The notes below the pieces were generated by a model. The model worked only from the letters and a program-made list of their open reading frames with translations, made no database searches and was not told where the DNA came from. DNA of 64,000 nt from Hespellia sp. (GTDB lineage Bacteria > Bacillota > Clostridia > Lachnospirales > Lachnospiraceae), in the NCBI GenBank assembly GCA_028693555.1, contig JAQUVD010000001.1:1-64000 (forward strand), in the 5' to 3' direction. Made by a program: the position numbers and the translations under genes. This document shows positions 15,589 to 23,615 of this stretch, in pieces. How positions within the stretch are numbered: position 1 is the stretch's first letter; the number at the start of each line of letters is the position of its first letter.

Positions 15589-16440
15589 TTAATTGTAATC
15601 CTGTGGGAATTCAAGCGTTATTTTTCCCAAACGTCCATTTCTGAAATCATCCACTAAAATCTTTGCAGCCTTTTCCAGATCCAGTTCATTGCCCCGAACC
15701 AGGCAATGCCTGCTTTCTGCGATTCTCTGAAGACAGATTACTGCGTCTTTATCTTCTTCCATCTCGTAATGCTTTGCCAAAAGTCCCTCATAATTCTGTA
15801 AAAGGAACTGAATGACTTCCAACGACAATTCTTCTGTCTGCAGCACTTCATCTTTGATTGAACCAATAAATGCCAGGCGTAGCCCTACCGTCTGATCTTC
15901 GAATTTCGGCCATAAGATTCCCGGAGTATCAAGAAGCTCCACATTTTTATTTAGCCGAATCCACTGTTTCCCTTTTGTGACGCCGGGTTTATTGCCTGTT
16001 TTCGCAGCGGCTTTTCCTGCTAATGCATTGATAAACGTTGACTTTCCGACATTGGGAATACCGACTACCATAGCACGGATTGGGCGATTTAATATTCCGC
16101 GTTTACGGTCCCGTTCAATCTTTTCTTTACAGGCTTCCTGAATCACACCCTGAATCGATTTGATTCCGCCACCTTTTTTTGAGTTCACCTTAACAACAGA
16201 AAAGCCTTTTGATTTAAAATATTCTGCCCAGGCATCGTTCCATTTATCTTCTGCAAGATCTGCTTTATTCAGTAAAATCAATCTTGCTTTATTCTTCCCT
16301 AATTCATCGATGTCCGGATTCCTGCTGCTCATCGGAATTCTGGCATCAACCAGTTCGATTACAAGATCAATTAATTTGATATTTTCCTGCATCATACGCT
16401 TCGCTTTGGTCATATGACCTGGATACCATTGAAAATGCAT
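15589..16440 (-). CDS. rbgA: Ribosome biogenesis GTPase YlqF/RbgA
   Basis: A 283-residue GTPase with circularly permuted motifs, needed for late assembly of the 50S subunit. The order seen is G4 NKADL (about 57-61), G1 GIPNVGKST (about 128-136) and then G3 DTPG (about 172-175), as expected for this family. The N-terminal FQWYPGHMTKA is the diagnostic start. It sits between the two signal peptidase genes and near rplS, trmD and rimM, the usual Firmicute context. Confidence 0.95.
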   Translation of the reverse strand: MHFQWYPGHMTKAKRMMQENIKLIDLVIELVDARIPMSSRNPDIDELGKNKARLILLNKADLAEDKWNDAWAEYFKSKGFSVVKVNSKKGGGIKSIQGVIQEACKEKIERDRKRGILNRPIRAMVVGIPNVGKSTFINALAGKAAAKTGNKPGVTKGKQWIRLNKNVELLDTPGILWPKFEDQTVGLRLAFIGSIKDEVLQTEELSLEVIQFLLQNYEGLLAKHYEMEEDKDAVICLQRIAESRHCLVRGNELDLEKAAKILVDDFRNGRLGKITLEFPQDYN

Positions 16441-16459
16441 AGTTCCTCCTTTATGCTGG

Positions 16460-17065
16460 CTATTTCACAAAACCAAAATTCTTATTCTTCGATTCTATCA
16501 CAAACCAGACTTTTCCATAGATTTCTTCACGTTTTACATTCCCGATATTCGCCTGCCGGCTGTCATCCATAGGACTGCGATTATCTCCTAACACAAAATA
16601 TTCATCTCCCGCAAGCTGTATCTCTTCCCCTGCAATTCCAACATCATCAATGGCAGTGGTGTCGTACTCTTCTAAAAGCTGTTCGCCGTTAATAAATACA
16701 ACGCCATCTTTCAGCTGTACCGTCTCCCCGGGCAGTCCAACGATACGTCTGATCCGATAGCTTGCGTTATCGTTCCCATTTGGCTGAAATGCAATCACAT
16801 CGCCTCTTTGAGGTCCGCTGATATCATAGATAAACCGGTTTGTAAGAACAACATCTCCATTTTTAACCACCGGGTTCATCGATTCTCCCTGATTGCTTAC
16901 TTTCTGTCCAAAATAGATTACAAGCACGGCGGCAATGATCATTACTATCAGAATTTGAACAATCCAGCTTGTAAGGTTCTTCTTATCAATAGCCTGTAAT
17001 CTTCTTTTCTTTCGTCTGCGAGACCTGTTAAAACCTATTTTTTTCTTCAAATCATTGTCCAACAC
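16460..17065 (-). CDS. Signal peptidase I paralogue with Lys-to-Arg at the general base
   Basis: A 201-residue protein of the signal peptidase I family with a basic cytoplasmic N-terminus, one membrane helix (about 34-53) and QGESMNPVVKNGD containing the nucleophile Ser62. The motif that normally supplies the catalytic Lys, seen as YIKRIIGLPGE in the other copy, here reads YRIRRIVGLPGE, putting Arg106 at that position. The codon is AGA on the minus strand. The downstream EYFVLGDNRSPMDDSR block is intact. Either the enzyme is inactive or weakened, or it uses another base; a non-catalytic homologue (SpsA of Staphylococcus aureus) is known. The gene is complete and lies between rplS and rbgA. 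Confidence 0.88.
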   Translation of the reverse strand: MLDNDLKKKIGFNRSRRRKKRRLQAIDKKNLTSWIVQILIVMIIAAVLVIYFGQKVSNQGESMNPVVKNGDVVLTNRFIYDISGPQRGDVIAFQPNGNDNASYRIRRIVGLPGETVQLKDGVVFINGEQLLEEYDTTAIDDVGIAGEEIQLAGDEYFVLGDNRSPMDDSRQANIGNVKREEIYGKVWFVIESKNKNFGFVK

Positions 17066-17083
17066 TTTCTATCCTGCTTTTGA

Positions 17084-17126
17084 AACAAAAGAGGGACATA
17101 TACAATTTGTACTTGTCCCTCTGCTT
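17084..17126 (-). terminator. Terminator after rplS
   Basis: On the minus strand a 9-bp GC-rich stem (17114-17122 with 17090-17098) is followed by TTTTGTTT. It lies just after rplS and before the second signal peptidase gene. Confidence 0.75.
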
Positions 17127-17146
17127 TGTTTACTTATTCACGCTGA

Positions 17147-17497
17147 TTATTTGACTAATTCTCTTACTTTTGCTTTCTTACCAACACGTCCTCTTAAGTA
17201 GTTGAGTTTTGCTCTTCTAGCTTTACCTCTACGAATTACTTCTACTTTTTCAACATGTGGTGAATGTAATGGCCAAGTCTTCTCAACACCGATTCCGTTT
17301 GAGTTCTTTCTTACAGTGAAAGTAGCTCTTGCTGTATCTCCGCCCTGTTTCTTAAGTACAGTACCTTCGAATACCTGGATTCTTTCACGGTTACCCTCTT
17401 TAATCTTAGCGTATACTTTTACAGTATCACCTGTGTTAAATTCTGGTGCGTTTTCATTTTTCTGTTCTGCTTCAATTTCTCTAATAATATCGTTCAT
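17147..17497 (-). CDS. rplS: 50S ribosomal protein L19
   Basis: A 116-residue protein of normal length for L19, which sits at the 30S-50S interface. Characteristic blocks are [20 protein letters not shown] (about 20-40), QVFEGTVL and [18 protein letters not shown]. It is preceded by an AAGGAGG site, by a structured leader and by a promoter inside the end of trmD, and it is followed by a terminator, so it can be transcribed alone. Confidence 0.98.
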   Translation of the reverse strand: MNDIIREIEAEQKNENAPEFNTGDTVKVYAKIKEGNRERIQVFEGTVLKKQGGDTARATFTVRKNSNGIGVEKTWPLHSPHVEKVEVIRRGKARRAKLNYLRGRVGKKAKVRELVK

Positions 17498-17574
17498 CGT
17501 GTGTGACCTCCTTATAATTTGGACGTTCTTAACGCATATATGCGACAGAGGACCATCTCTTTCTTTTCACAACG
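17498..17574 (-). promoter_or_regulatory. Candidate L19 (rplS) leader RNA
   Basis: The 75-base leader between the rplS promoter and its start codon contains a perfect 12-base palindromic hairpin strand CGCATATATGCG (17533-17544) within GTCGCATATATGCGTT. This resembles the L19 leader structure described in Firmicutes, where L19 is thought to control its own mRNA. A covariance-model match was not run. Confidence 0.45.
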
Positions 17575-17580
17575 TTATTT

Positions 17581-17609
17581 ATTTTACCATAGAATCCTTA
17601 TTCTGACAA
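17581..17609 (-). promoter_or_regulatory. Promoter of rplS
   Basis: On the minus strand TTGTCA (17604-17609) and TAAAAT (17581-17586) are separated by exactly 17 bases. The -35 box overlaps the 3' end of trmD. Confidence 0.65.
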
Positions 17610-18341
17610 GGTTTTTTTAAGATTTTCCCATTCCTCTTCCGTTAATTCTGCTTTTTCTAATAAATCGGGTCTTCGAAGTGCAGTTCGAATGATGGATTGT
17701 TCTCTTCTCCACTTCTCAACATTCGCGTGATGGCCGGATAACAGAATCGGCGGAACCTTTTTTTCATGCCACTCTTCCGGTCTGGAATACTGTGGATATT
17801 CCAGTAAATGATCCTGAAAGCTCTCAAATTCCGCAGACACATCATTGTGCAGGACCCCAGGAACTAGTCTGGAAATAGCATCAACCATAACCATTGCCGG
17901 AAGCTCGCCGCCTGTCAGTACATAATCTCCGATCGAGACATAATCTGTAACGATTTCCTCCAAGACACGCTCATCCACGCCTTCATAGTGACCACACAAC
18001 AGCACCAGCTCCTCTTCCTTTGCGAAATCCTCCGCCATGGTCTGTGTGAAGGTATCTCCCTGTGGTGACAGATACACAACACGCGGTCGTTTTCCTTCCG
18101 GCAGCTTCATCTTTGTACACAGCGACTTATACGCCTGATAGATGGGCTCCGCCTGCATCAGCATGCCCGCGCCGCCTCCATACGGATAATCATCTACACT
18201 ATGGTGTTTATTAAAAGCATAATCTCTTATATTGATCGCTTCAATCGACAGAAGTTCTTTTTCCATTGCTCGTCCGGTAATACTTGTCCCCAGACCATTC
18301 ATGACCATTTCCGGAAATAATGTAAGTATATGAAAATTCAT
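17598..18341 (-). CDS. trmD: tRNA (guanine-N1)-methyltransferase TrmD
   Basis: A 247-residue SPOUT-fold enzyme that methylates G37 of tRNAs and so prevents +1 frameshifting. The trefoil-knot S-adenosylmethionine motifs [13 protein letters not shown] (about 110-122) and [14 protein letters not shown] (about 132-145) are intact, as is the N-terminal FPEM. It lies between rimM and rplS in the classical order. Confidence 0.97.
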   Translation of the reverse strand: MNFHILTLFPEMVMNGLGTSITGRAMEKELLSIEAINIRDYAFNKHHSVDDYPYGGGAGMLMQAEPIYQAYKSLCTKMKLPEGKRPRVVYLSPQGDTFTQTMAEDFAKEEELVLLCGHYEGVDERVLEEIVTDYVSIGDYVLTGGELPAMVMVDAISRLVPGVLHNDVSAEFESFQDHLLEYPQYSRPEEWHEKKVPPILLSGHHANVEKWRREQSIIRTALRRPDLLEKAELTEEEWENLKKTLSE

Positions 18342-18356
18342 AAATATCCTCTTATT

Positions 18357-18863
18357 CTAAATCAACCCATCCAATAAATGAATTGTCATTTTTCTCGCTT
18401 CAATATCTATATTCAAAATACACTGCTTGATTGCCGGGACTAAGACCTCTCCATGTTCGTTGCTCCGAATGACATAGACTTCATTTGCGCCCGTCTCCAG
18501 AACATCGGTCAGCGTTCCAAACTCTCTGCCATCCTCTGTAAACACCTGCATCTCGATCAAATCGGCAATAAAGTATTCATCCTTTTGAAGCTTCACTGCA
18601 TTCTGACGATCTACGTAAAGACCCATTCCTTTGTATTTTTCAATGTCATTTATATGATCAATTCCTTTGAATTTCACAATGACGAACTGTTTAAAAAACT
18701 TTACGCCCTGTATCTCCAAATCCAATTGTTCTTTTCCTGTATCAAGTGTAACTTTTTTTAACTTTTTAAAACGGTTTGCATCATCTGTCGTTGGAAATAC
18801 CTTGACTTCCCCACGAATCCCATGGGTGGATGAAATCACTCCCACCTGTAACCTGTCTTTCAT
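18357..18863 (-). CDS. rimM: 16S rRNA processing protein RimM
   Basis: A 168-residue two-domain beta-barrel protein that assists maturation of the 30S head and binds S19. The N-terminal [20 protein letters not shown] and the PRC-barrel linker [16 protein letters not shown] are recognisable. The gap to trmD is 15 bases, consistent with one transcript. Confidence 0.95.
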   Translation of the reverse strand: MKDRLQVGVISSTHGIRGEVKVFPTTDDANRFKKLKKVTLDTGKEQLDLEIQGVKFFKQFVIVKFKGIDHINDIEKYKGMGLYVDRQNAVKLQKDEYFIADLIEMQVFTEDGREFGTLTDVLETGANEVYVIRSNEHGEVLVPAIKQCILNIDIEARKMTIHLLDGLI

Positions 18864-18896
18864 GTATCTCTCCTTTTCGAAAAGATAGACATCGTT

Positions 18897-19127
18897 CTAT
18901 TGAACGATGTCTACGATTACTTTTTTGTCTTCTTTTGCCGCTGCTGCTTTCACAACAGAACGAATCGCCTTTGCAATACGGCCTTGCTTACCAATTACTT
19001 TTCCCATGTCACTGTCAGCAACATGTACCTCTAATACAGTAGTCTTGCCTTCTGCTTTCTCGTTCACGACAACGCTGTCCGGGTCATCAACTAATGCTTT
19101 TGCAATAACTTCAACTAATTCTTTCAT
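18897..19127 (-). CDS. khpA: KH-domain RNA-binding protein KhpA (YlqC)
   Basis: A 76-residue single KH-domain protein. The GKQGR variant of the GxxG nucleic-acid loop is at about residues 46-50 (VIGKQGRIAKAIR). Homologues partner with KhpB/Jag and bind many RNAs, affecting cell division. It lies between rpsP and rimM, its standard place. Confidence 0.95.
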   Translation of the reverse strand: MKELVEVIAKALVDDPDSVVVNEKAEGKTTVLEVHVADSDMGKVIGKQGRIAKAIRSVVKAAAAKEDKKVIVDIVQ

Positions 19128-19150
19128 GTAAGCACACCTCCTGAAATTGA

Positions 19151-19396
19151 TTATTTTTCAATTCCTGCTGCTTTGAAAATCTTTCCTACTACTTCTGTAG
19201 GCTGCGCACCATCGTTTAACCATTTCTTAGCTGCTTCTTCGTCTACCTTGAATACGCTTGGTTCCTGGTTTGGATCGTATGTTCCAATCTCATCGATGAA
19301 CTTACCATCTCTAGGAGCTCTTGCATCCGCTACTACGATTCTATAGAAAGGAGCCTTCTTCTGTCCCATTCTCTTTAATCTGATTTTTACTGCCAT
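19151..19396 (-). CDS. rpsP: 30S ribosomal protein S16
   Basis: An 81-residue S16 of normal length, with the diagnostic start [18 protein letters not shown] and the segment [11 protein letters not shown]. The ATG at 19394-19396 is the likely start because GAGGTG lies at good spacing; a GTG three codons upstream overlaps that site. It lies between ffh and khpA. Confidence 0.97.
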   Translation of the reverse strand: MAVKIRLKRMGQKKAPFYRIVVADARAPRDGKFIDEIGTYDPNQEPSVFKVDEEAAKKWLNDGAQPTEVVGKIFKAAGIEK

Positions 19397-19445
19397 GTTC
19401 TTCACCTCATATTCTTTCTTTTCATTATTGTTTGTTATCTATGTG

Positions 19446-20804
19446 TTAAAAAGGAAGTTTGAATCTTCCTTTCTTACCACCCATGCCACCCATCATTCCA
19501 GGAAGCTTCTTCATCATCTTCTTGGACTCGTTGAACTGTTTCACCATACGGTTCACTTCAGCGATATCAACACCTGCACCTTTTGCAATACGGTGTTTTC
19601 TTGATGGATTGAGTAAATCCGGATTGCGTCGTTCTTCCAATGTCATGGAATAAATCATTGCCTCCATGGACGCCATTTTCTTCTCACTCTCTTCCGAGTT
19701 GATATCCGGCATCTTGCCGCCACCCATACCTGACAGACCAGGCATCATACTCATAATGCTTGACAGACCGCCCATGTTCTTCATCTGCTTCATACTCTCT
19801 AAGTAATCTTCATAATCAAACTGTGCTTTTTTCATCTTTTCTGTCATCTTTGCGGCTTTTTCTTCATCCATCTCGGCCCCGGCTTTTTCAATCAGGGTCA
19901 AGACATCACCCATACCTAAAATACGGGAAGCCATACGGTCAGGATAGAACTGTTCTAAATCAGAAAGCTTTTCTCCCATACCGACATAAAGAATGGGTCT
20001 GCCTGTAACTGCTTTGATTGATAGTGCAGCACCGCCTCTGGTGTCACCGTCTAACTTCGTGACGATTACTCCGTCGATTCCAATCTTCTCATTGAAACTG
20101 CTGGCTACATTGACTGCATCCTGACCGGTCATTGCATCTACGACCAAAATGGTCTGGTGAACCGTCACAGTTTCCTTTATCTCTTGAAGCTCTGCCATCA
20201 TATCCTCATCGATGTGAAGACGTCCTGCAGTATCTAAGATAACTAAATTATTGCCATGCTTTTTGGCATGTTCCATCGCTGCTTTTGCGATATTGGCAGG
20301 CTTGTTGTGATCTCCCATGGAAAATACTTCCACGCCCTGCTTCTCTCCATTGATCTGTAACTGCTTAATCGCCGCCGGACGGTAAATATCGCAGGCAACC
20401 AGTAATGGTTTCTTCCCTTTTTGCTTGAACTTACCTGCAAGCTTTGCAGTCGTTGTCGTCTTACCTGCTCCCTGAAGACCCGCCATCATAATAACGGTAA
20501 TGGCACTTCCCGGCTGCAGCTCAATCTCTGTGGTATCCGAACCCATCAGTTTTACGAGTTCTTCATTCACAATCTTGATTACCATCTGTCCCGGATTCAG
20601 ACCGCTCATGACATCCTGCCCAATGGCACGTTCCTGAACGCCCTTTACGAATCCCTTTACGACCTTGAAATTTACATCGGCCTCTAACAGCGCCATCTTA
20701 ACTTCTTTTAATGCGGCTTTGACATCATCTTCTGTCAGACGACCCTTGCTGCGCAAGTTTTTAAACACATTTTGAAGCTTTTCGGATAAACTATCAAACG
20801 CCAT
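19446..20804 (-). CDS. ffh: Signal recognition particle protein Ffh
   Basis: A 452-residue GTPase that binds SRP RNA and signal sequences and targets ribosomes to the membrane. The NG domain shows GLQGAGKTTTTAKLA (about 108-122), DTAGRLHIDEDMM (about 190-202) and TKLDGDTRGGAALS (about 248-261). The Met-rich M domain spans about 300-452, with runs such as MMPGLSGMGGGKMP and the carboxy-terminal MMGGMGGKKGRFKLPF. It follows ylxM by 16 bases. Confidence 0.98.
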   Translation of the reverse strand: MAFDSLSEKLQNVFKNLRSKGRLTEDDVKAALKEVKMALLEADVNFKVVKGFVKGVQERAIGQDVMSGLNPGQMVIKIVNEELVKLMGSDTTEIELQPGSAITVIMMAGLQGAGKTTTTAKLAGKFKQKGKKPLLVACDIYRPAAIKQLQINGEKQGVEVFSMGDHNKPANIAKAAMEHAKKHGNNLVILDTAGRLHIDEDMMAELQEIKETVTVHQTILVVDAMTGQDAVNVASSFNEKIGIDGVIVTKLDGDTRGGAALSIKAVTGRPILYVGMGEKLSDLEQFYPDRMASRILGMGDVLTLIEKAGAEMDEEKAAKMTEKMKKAQFDYEDYLESMKQMKNMGGLSSIMSMMPGLSGMGGGKMPDINSEESEKKMASMEAMIYSMTLEERRNPDLLNPSRKHRIAKGAGVDIAEVNRMVKQFNESKKMMKKLPGMMGGMGGKKGRFKLPF

Positions 20805-20820
20805 ATTATACCCCTTTGGT

Positions 20821-21153
20821 TTATAACTCTTCTAATATTTTCTGTGTCATGCTGCGAATTTCATCAGCATTCCCACCCTGATATCCATCTAATGCCGCTT
20901 CAATCTGATGAACATTGTTCTTGATTGCAAGAAATTTTTCAACCAGATGAAGTTTTTCTTCATAACCGGCCAGAATCTTCTGACAACGTCTCACAAGATC
21001 GTGAACTCCCTGTCTGCTGATTCCCTCCTGCATCGCAATCTCACTCAGAGAATAATCCTCTAGTACGAATTGTTCGTAGATTGCTTTCTGATGATCTGTC
21101 AGCAGTTCACCATAAAAATCATACAAAAGCGCCTCTTCTAATATCTCATTCAT
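20821..21153 (-). CDS. ylxM: YlxM family DNA-binding/SRP-associated protein
   Basis: A 110-residue helix-turn-helix protein. The LLTDHQKAIYEQFVLEDYSL segment (about 18-37) and SLSEIAMQEGISRQGVHDLV resemble sigma-70 region 4. The family occurs almost always beside ffh, and the Streptococcus homologue modulates SRP GTPase activity. The start is ATG 21151-21153 with AGGTGAT before it. It is the first gene after the strong promoter at 21170-21198 and so heads the ffh-rpsP-khpA-rimM-trmD unit. Confidence 0.92.
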   Translation of the reverse strand: MNEILEEALLYDFYGELLTDHQKAIYEQFVLEDYSLSEIAMQEGISRQGVHDLVRRCQKILAGYEEKLHLVEKFLAIKNNVHQIEAALDGYQGGNADEIRSMTQKILEEL

Positions 21154-21169
21154 TTTTATCACCTGTGTT

Positions 21170-21198
21170 ATCATATACCAAACATTTTTGTATGTCAA
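21170..21198 (-). promoter_or_regulatory. Promoter of the ylxM-ffh-rpsP-khpA-rimM-trmD operon
   Basis: On the minus strand a perfect TTGACA (21193-21198) and TATGAT (21170-21175) are separated by exactly 17 bases, immediately before ylxM. This is among the best sigma-A promoters seen in the window, fitting a highly expressed translation operon. Confidence 0.85.
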
Positions 21199-21223
21199 GT
21201 GTTTTTTCTTGACAGGCATTTTC

Positions 21224-22072
21224 TTACAGAGAAGTATTGAGTAGCCTTTCAATATGAATTCTTCGATTCGAGTCCATCGTGTGTCTGAGAAGGAGCTTTA
21301 CCTCAACGTTTGTCATTTCAGGGTATTTGGATAAAAGCAGTGCAATCCCACCGGATACAATCGGTGTTGACATGGATGTGCCGCTTTTTTGTGCATACCA
21401 CTTTCCCTGACAGGACATGATCTTTTCTCCCGGTGCAAGGATATCCGGCTTTATCACGCACTCCTGCGTTGGTCCACGGCTCGACGATACAAGTTCCTCC
21501 TCTTTTCCAAGTGCTCCAACTGTAATGATCTTCTTACAGGTTCCCGGAATGGAAATGCTGTTCTCTTTCGGTCCATAATTTCCGGCTGAGGCAACCACCA
21601 CCATTCCCGCATCCCATAGCCGCTGCGTCATCTCAATCAGCTTCTCAGAATTTTTTTTCGGAACATCCGGTTTTGTTCCCACGGAAATATTCACAATCCG
21701 GATTTGATATTTCTTCTGATTGTCAAGCACCCACTGAATCCCTTTTACAACCTCGTCGATACTTCCATCCCCATTTTCATCCAGCACTTTCACAATAACA
21801 AGTTTTGACCTTGGCGCCATTCCGCCAAATGTGCCCCCCGACAGACTGCCGTTTCCGGCAAGAATTCCACATACATGCGTTCCATGTCCGGAATCATCAT
21901 ACGGTATTTTTCTATCTTTTATGATATCTTTGAAGGCAATAATCCGTTTTCCAAAGTCCGGATGTCTGGATATTCCAGTGTCCAGAACTGCAACGGTAAT
22001 ATTTTGGCCCAGAACGACACGATTTATTGTATCATTACACCAATAGTGAATCTGATCTTTGACCGTTTTCAT
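21224..22072 (-). CDS. Cytosolic subtilisin-like serine protease (S8 family)
   Basis: A 282-residue subtilase with an intact triad: VAVLDTGISRHPDF (Asp near 31), DSGHGTHVCGILAGN (His near 64) and SGTSMSTPIVSGGIALLL (Ser near 233). The oxyanion Asn is in VVASAGNYGP. There is no signal peptide and no recognisable propeptide, so it resembles the intracellular subtilisin/AprX type rather than secreted subtilisin. The substrate is unknown. It lies upstream of ylxM but is separated by that gene's promoter. Confidence 0.92.
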   Translation of the reverse strand: MKTVKDQIHYWCNDTINRVVLGQNITVAVLDTGISRHPDFGKRIIAFKDIIKDRKIPYDDSGHGTHVCGILAGNGSLSGGTFGGMAPRSKLVIVKVLDENGDGSIDEVVKGIQWVLDNQKKYQIRIVNISVGTKPDVPKKNSEKLIEMTQRLWDAGMVVVASAGNYGPKENSISIPGTCKKIITVGALGKEEELVSSSRGPTQECVIKPDILAPGEKIMSCQGKWYAQKSGTSMSTPIVSGGIALLLSKYPEMTNVEVKLLLRHTMDSNRRIHIERLLNTSL

Positions 22073-22126
22073 AGAACACCTTTTTGTATTAGCATATTCT
22101 ATAAAACAAAATCGGGCATTCTTTTC

Positions 22127-22564
22127 TTATTTACATAGCTCCGATACAACCTGATTGATTACTTTACCATCCGCTTTTCCTTTTAATTCTCCCATCACAG
22201 CCTTCATGATCTGACCTTTGTTTCCTGTCGCAATCACATCTGCAAACTTCTCTGTCAGACAGGTTCTCACCTCATCCTCTGACATCTGCTGCGGTGCATA
22301 CGAATTGATCACATCATAGCGGAACTGATACTCTTCCAACAGGTCCCCGCGTTCTGCCGGACATGTGTCAATCTGTTCTTTTACGGATTTCAATTCTTTT
22401 AAGATGACACGGTCTGCCATCTCCTCTGGAATGTCTTCTCTGCATCCTTCATCAATTGCAACCTTTTTAATTGCAGAAACCAAAGAAGAAATTGCCTCCT
22501 TACGTGGTTTATCCTTTGCCTTCATTGCTTCGACCATATCTTTTCTTAATGCTTCTACTGTCAT
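22127..22564 (-). CDS. GatB/YqeY domain protein
   Basis: A 145-residue YqeY-like protein sharing the tail domain of the GatB amidotransferase subunit, which is helical and binds tRNA in GatB. The N-terminal RKDMVEAMKAKDKPRKEAIS and the C-terminal NKGQIMKAVMGELKGKADGK are the recognised blocks. The stand-alone family's role is not established. The gene begins with ATG and lies about 55 bases upstream of the subtilase gene. Confidence 0.92.
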   Translation of the reverse strand: MTVEALRKDMVEAMKAKDKPRKEAISSLVSAIKKVAIDEGCREDIPEEMADRVILKELKSVKEQIDTCPAERGDLLEEYQFRYDVINSYAPQQMSEDEVRTCLTEKFADVIATGNKGQIMKAVMGELKGKADGKVINQVVSELCK

Positions 22565-22644
22565 TTTATATTCCTCACTTTTTAAATTATGATTTTATTT
22601 TGTCCAACAGGTATTATACACCCATTTTTATAGGAGAACAACGC

Positions 22645-22968
22645 CTAAAATGCAATCTTTCTCCACTGAAACCGGTCCATATCCACTCTGCCCTGAACAA
22701 ACATAACGCCTTCTGCTTCCAGTAATTCGATCTGCCTGTCTTTCCCGCCGAATGCAAAGGCTCTGGACGTTTCTCCCATCCGGTTTACAACACGGTAACA
22801 CGGGATGTGGTCCGGGTCCGGATTGGCATGCAGCGCATACCCCACCACTCTTGCCCATCTTTTATTACCTGCCAGTTCTGCAATCTGACCATAGGTTGCC
22901 ACCTTCCCATACGGAATTTCACAGACAACATCGTAGATTCTTTCAAATGTTCCTTTTTCCTTTTCCAT
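22645..22968 (-). CDS. MGMT/Ogt-like DNA alkyl repair family protein (PCYR variant)
   Basis: A 107-residue protein made of only the C-terminal Ogt/MGMT domain, which in full enzymes transfers the alkyl group from O6-alkylguanine to a Cys. The helix-turn-helix segment GKVATYGQIAELAG (about 17-30) and the Arg-finger region RVVGYALHANP are present. The active-site motif reads IPCYRVV (about 55-61): the Cys is kept, but the usual His of PCHRV is Tyr. It is therefore not a Trp-type ATL protein, and true transferase activity is uncertain. The start chosen is ATG 22966-22968 after AAGGAAG. Confidence 0.85.
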   Translation of the reverse strand: MEKEKGTFERIYDVVCEIPYGKVATYGQIAELAGNKRWARVVGYALHANPDPDHIPCYRVVNRMGETSRAFAFGGKDRQIELLEAEGVMFVQGRVDMDRFQWRKIAF

Positions 22969-23091
22969 CACATGCTTCCTTCCTGCTTTTTTATTATTAT
23001 AACAAAATTCAAAATCTTTTGAAACACAATTTACCCTGCCTGCATATTATGAAACTGTAAACAAACATATCAACTATATGGAGGATTTAAC

Positions 23092-23319
23092 ATGAGCGAT
23101 TTGAGTGCTACCAACTGCGGATGTGGCTGTGATTCAGGAAATGGATTATTCGGAGGCTCCAACTCTTGTCTCTGGATCATCATCTTATTATGCTGCTGTG
23201 GCGGATGCGGCGGCGGTGGATTTGGAAAAGGCGGCGACTGCGGTAACGACAGTTGTCTGTGGATCATTCTTCTGCTTTTGTTCTGCGGCGGCGGAAATGA
23301 TTGCGGATGTGGATGCTAA
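23092..23319 (+). CDS. Small Cys/Gly-rich membrane-type protein ('chorion class high-cysteine' type)
   Basis: A 75-residue protein with 14 Cys and many Gly. It contains two near-identical units, SCLWIIILLCCCGG (about 25-38) and SCLWIILLLLFCGG (about 54-67), each a short hydrophobic stretch, bracketed by CGCGC at both ends. The hydrophobic units could insert into or lie on a membrane, while the CGCGC ends could bind metal. Similar genes in Lachnospiraceae carry the name chorion class high-cysteine protein; no function is known. A TGGAGG site precedes ATG and a strong terminator follows, so it forms a one-gene unit. Confidence 0.8.
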   Translation: MSDLSATNCGCGCDSGNGLFGGSNSCLWIIILLCCCGGCGGGGFGKGGDCGNDSCLWIILLLLFCGGGNDCGCGC

Positions 23320-23335
23320 GATCCATCTGAACAAG

Positions 23336-23373
23336 GGATGCAGCACAACATATCATTGTGCTGCATCCTTTTT
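23336..23373 (+). terminator. Terminator after the Cys/Gly-rich gene
   Basis: A perfect 13-bp stem (23336-23348 with 23356-23368) with a seven-base loop is followed by TTTTT. It overlaps the end of the small convergent gene at 23372. Confidence 0.9.
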
Positions 23374-23512
23374 ACTCTGCTTTTTCCTGAGACTGTTTCT
23401 TCTTTCCCTGATTTTTCTGATTCACACTGCTTTCCTTTCGATTCCTTTTTCTTCGCATACATGACTCATCTATTTCATAAACTGCATTACCATCAATAAT
23501 AAGGCGTTTCAT
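23372..23512 (-). CDS. Small basic protein, 46 residues, unknown function
   Basis: Not recognised. A short frame begins MKRLIIDGNAVYEIDESC and continues into a strongly basic, Lys/Arg/Gln-rich tail. Support for it being real is a good AGGAG ribosome binding site at proper spacing and its convergent arrangement with the preceding gene, ending at that gene's terminator. The N-terminal half looks like a beta-hairpin; the tail could bind nucleic acid. The frame continues upstream to another start, but without a ribosome binding site. Confidence 0.5.
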   Translation of the reverse strand: MKRLIIDGNAVYEIDESCMRRKRNRKESSVNQKNQGKKKQSQEKAE

Positions 23513-23615
23513 ATCTGACACTCCTACTTTGTTACTTACTATATTATATGCATTTGCCGTTCTATTTTCATGGATTTCCACATATATATTTACAACGTGT
23601 CAGGAAGGAGGATAT

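Noticed and set aside
23070-23267. Pro/His-rich open frame on the minus strand
   Set aside because: It is simply the reverse strand of the Gly/Cys-rich gene; Gly and Cys codons read as Pro and Ala/Gln in reverse. It has no ribosome binding site.
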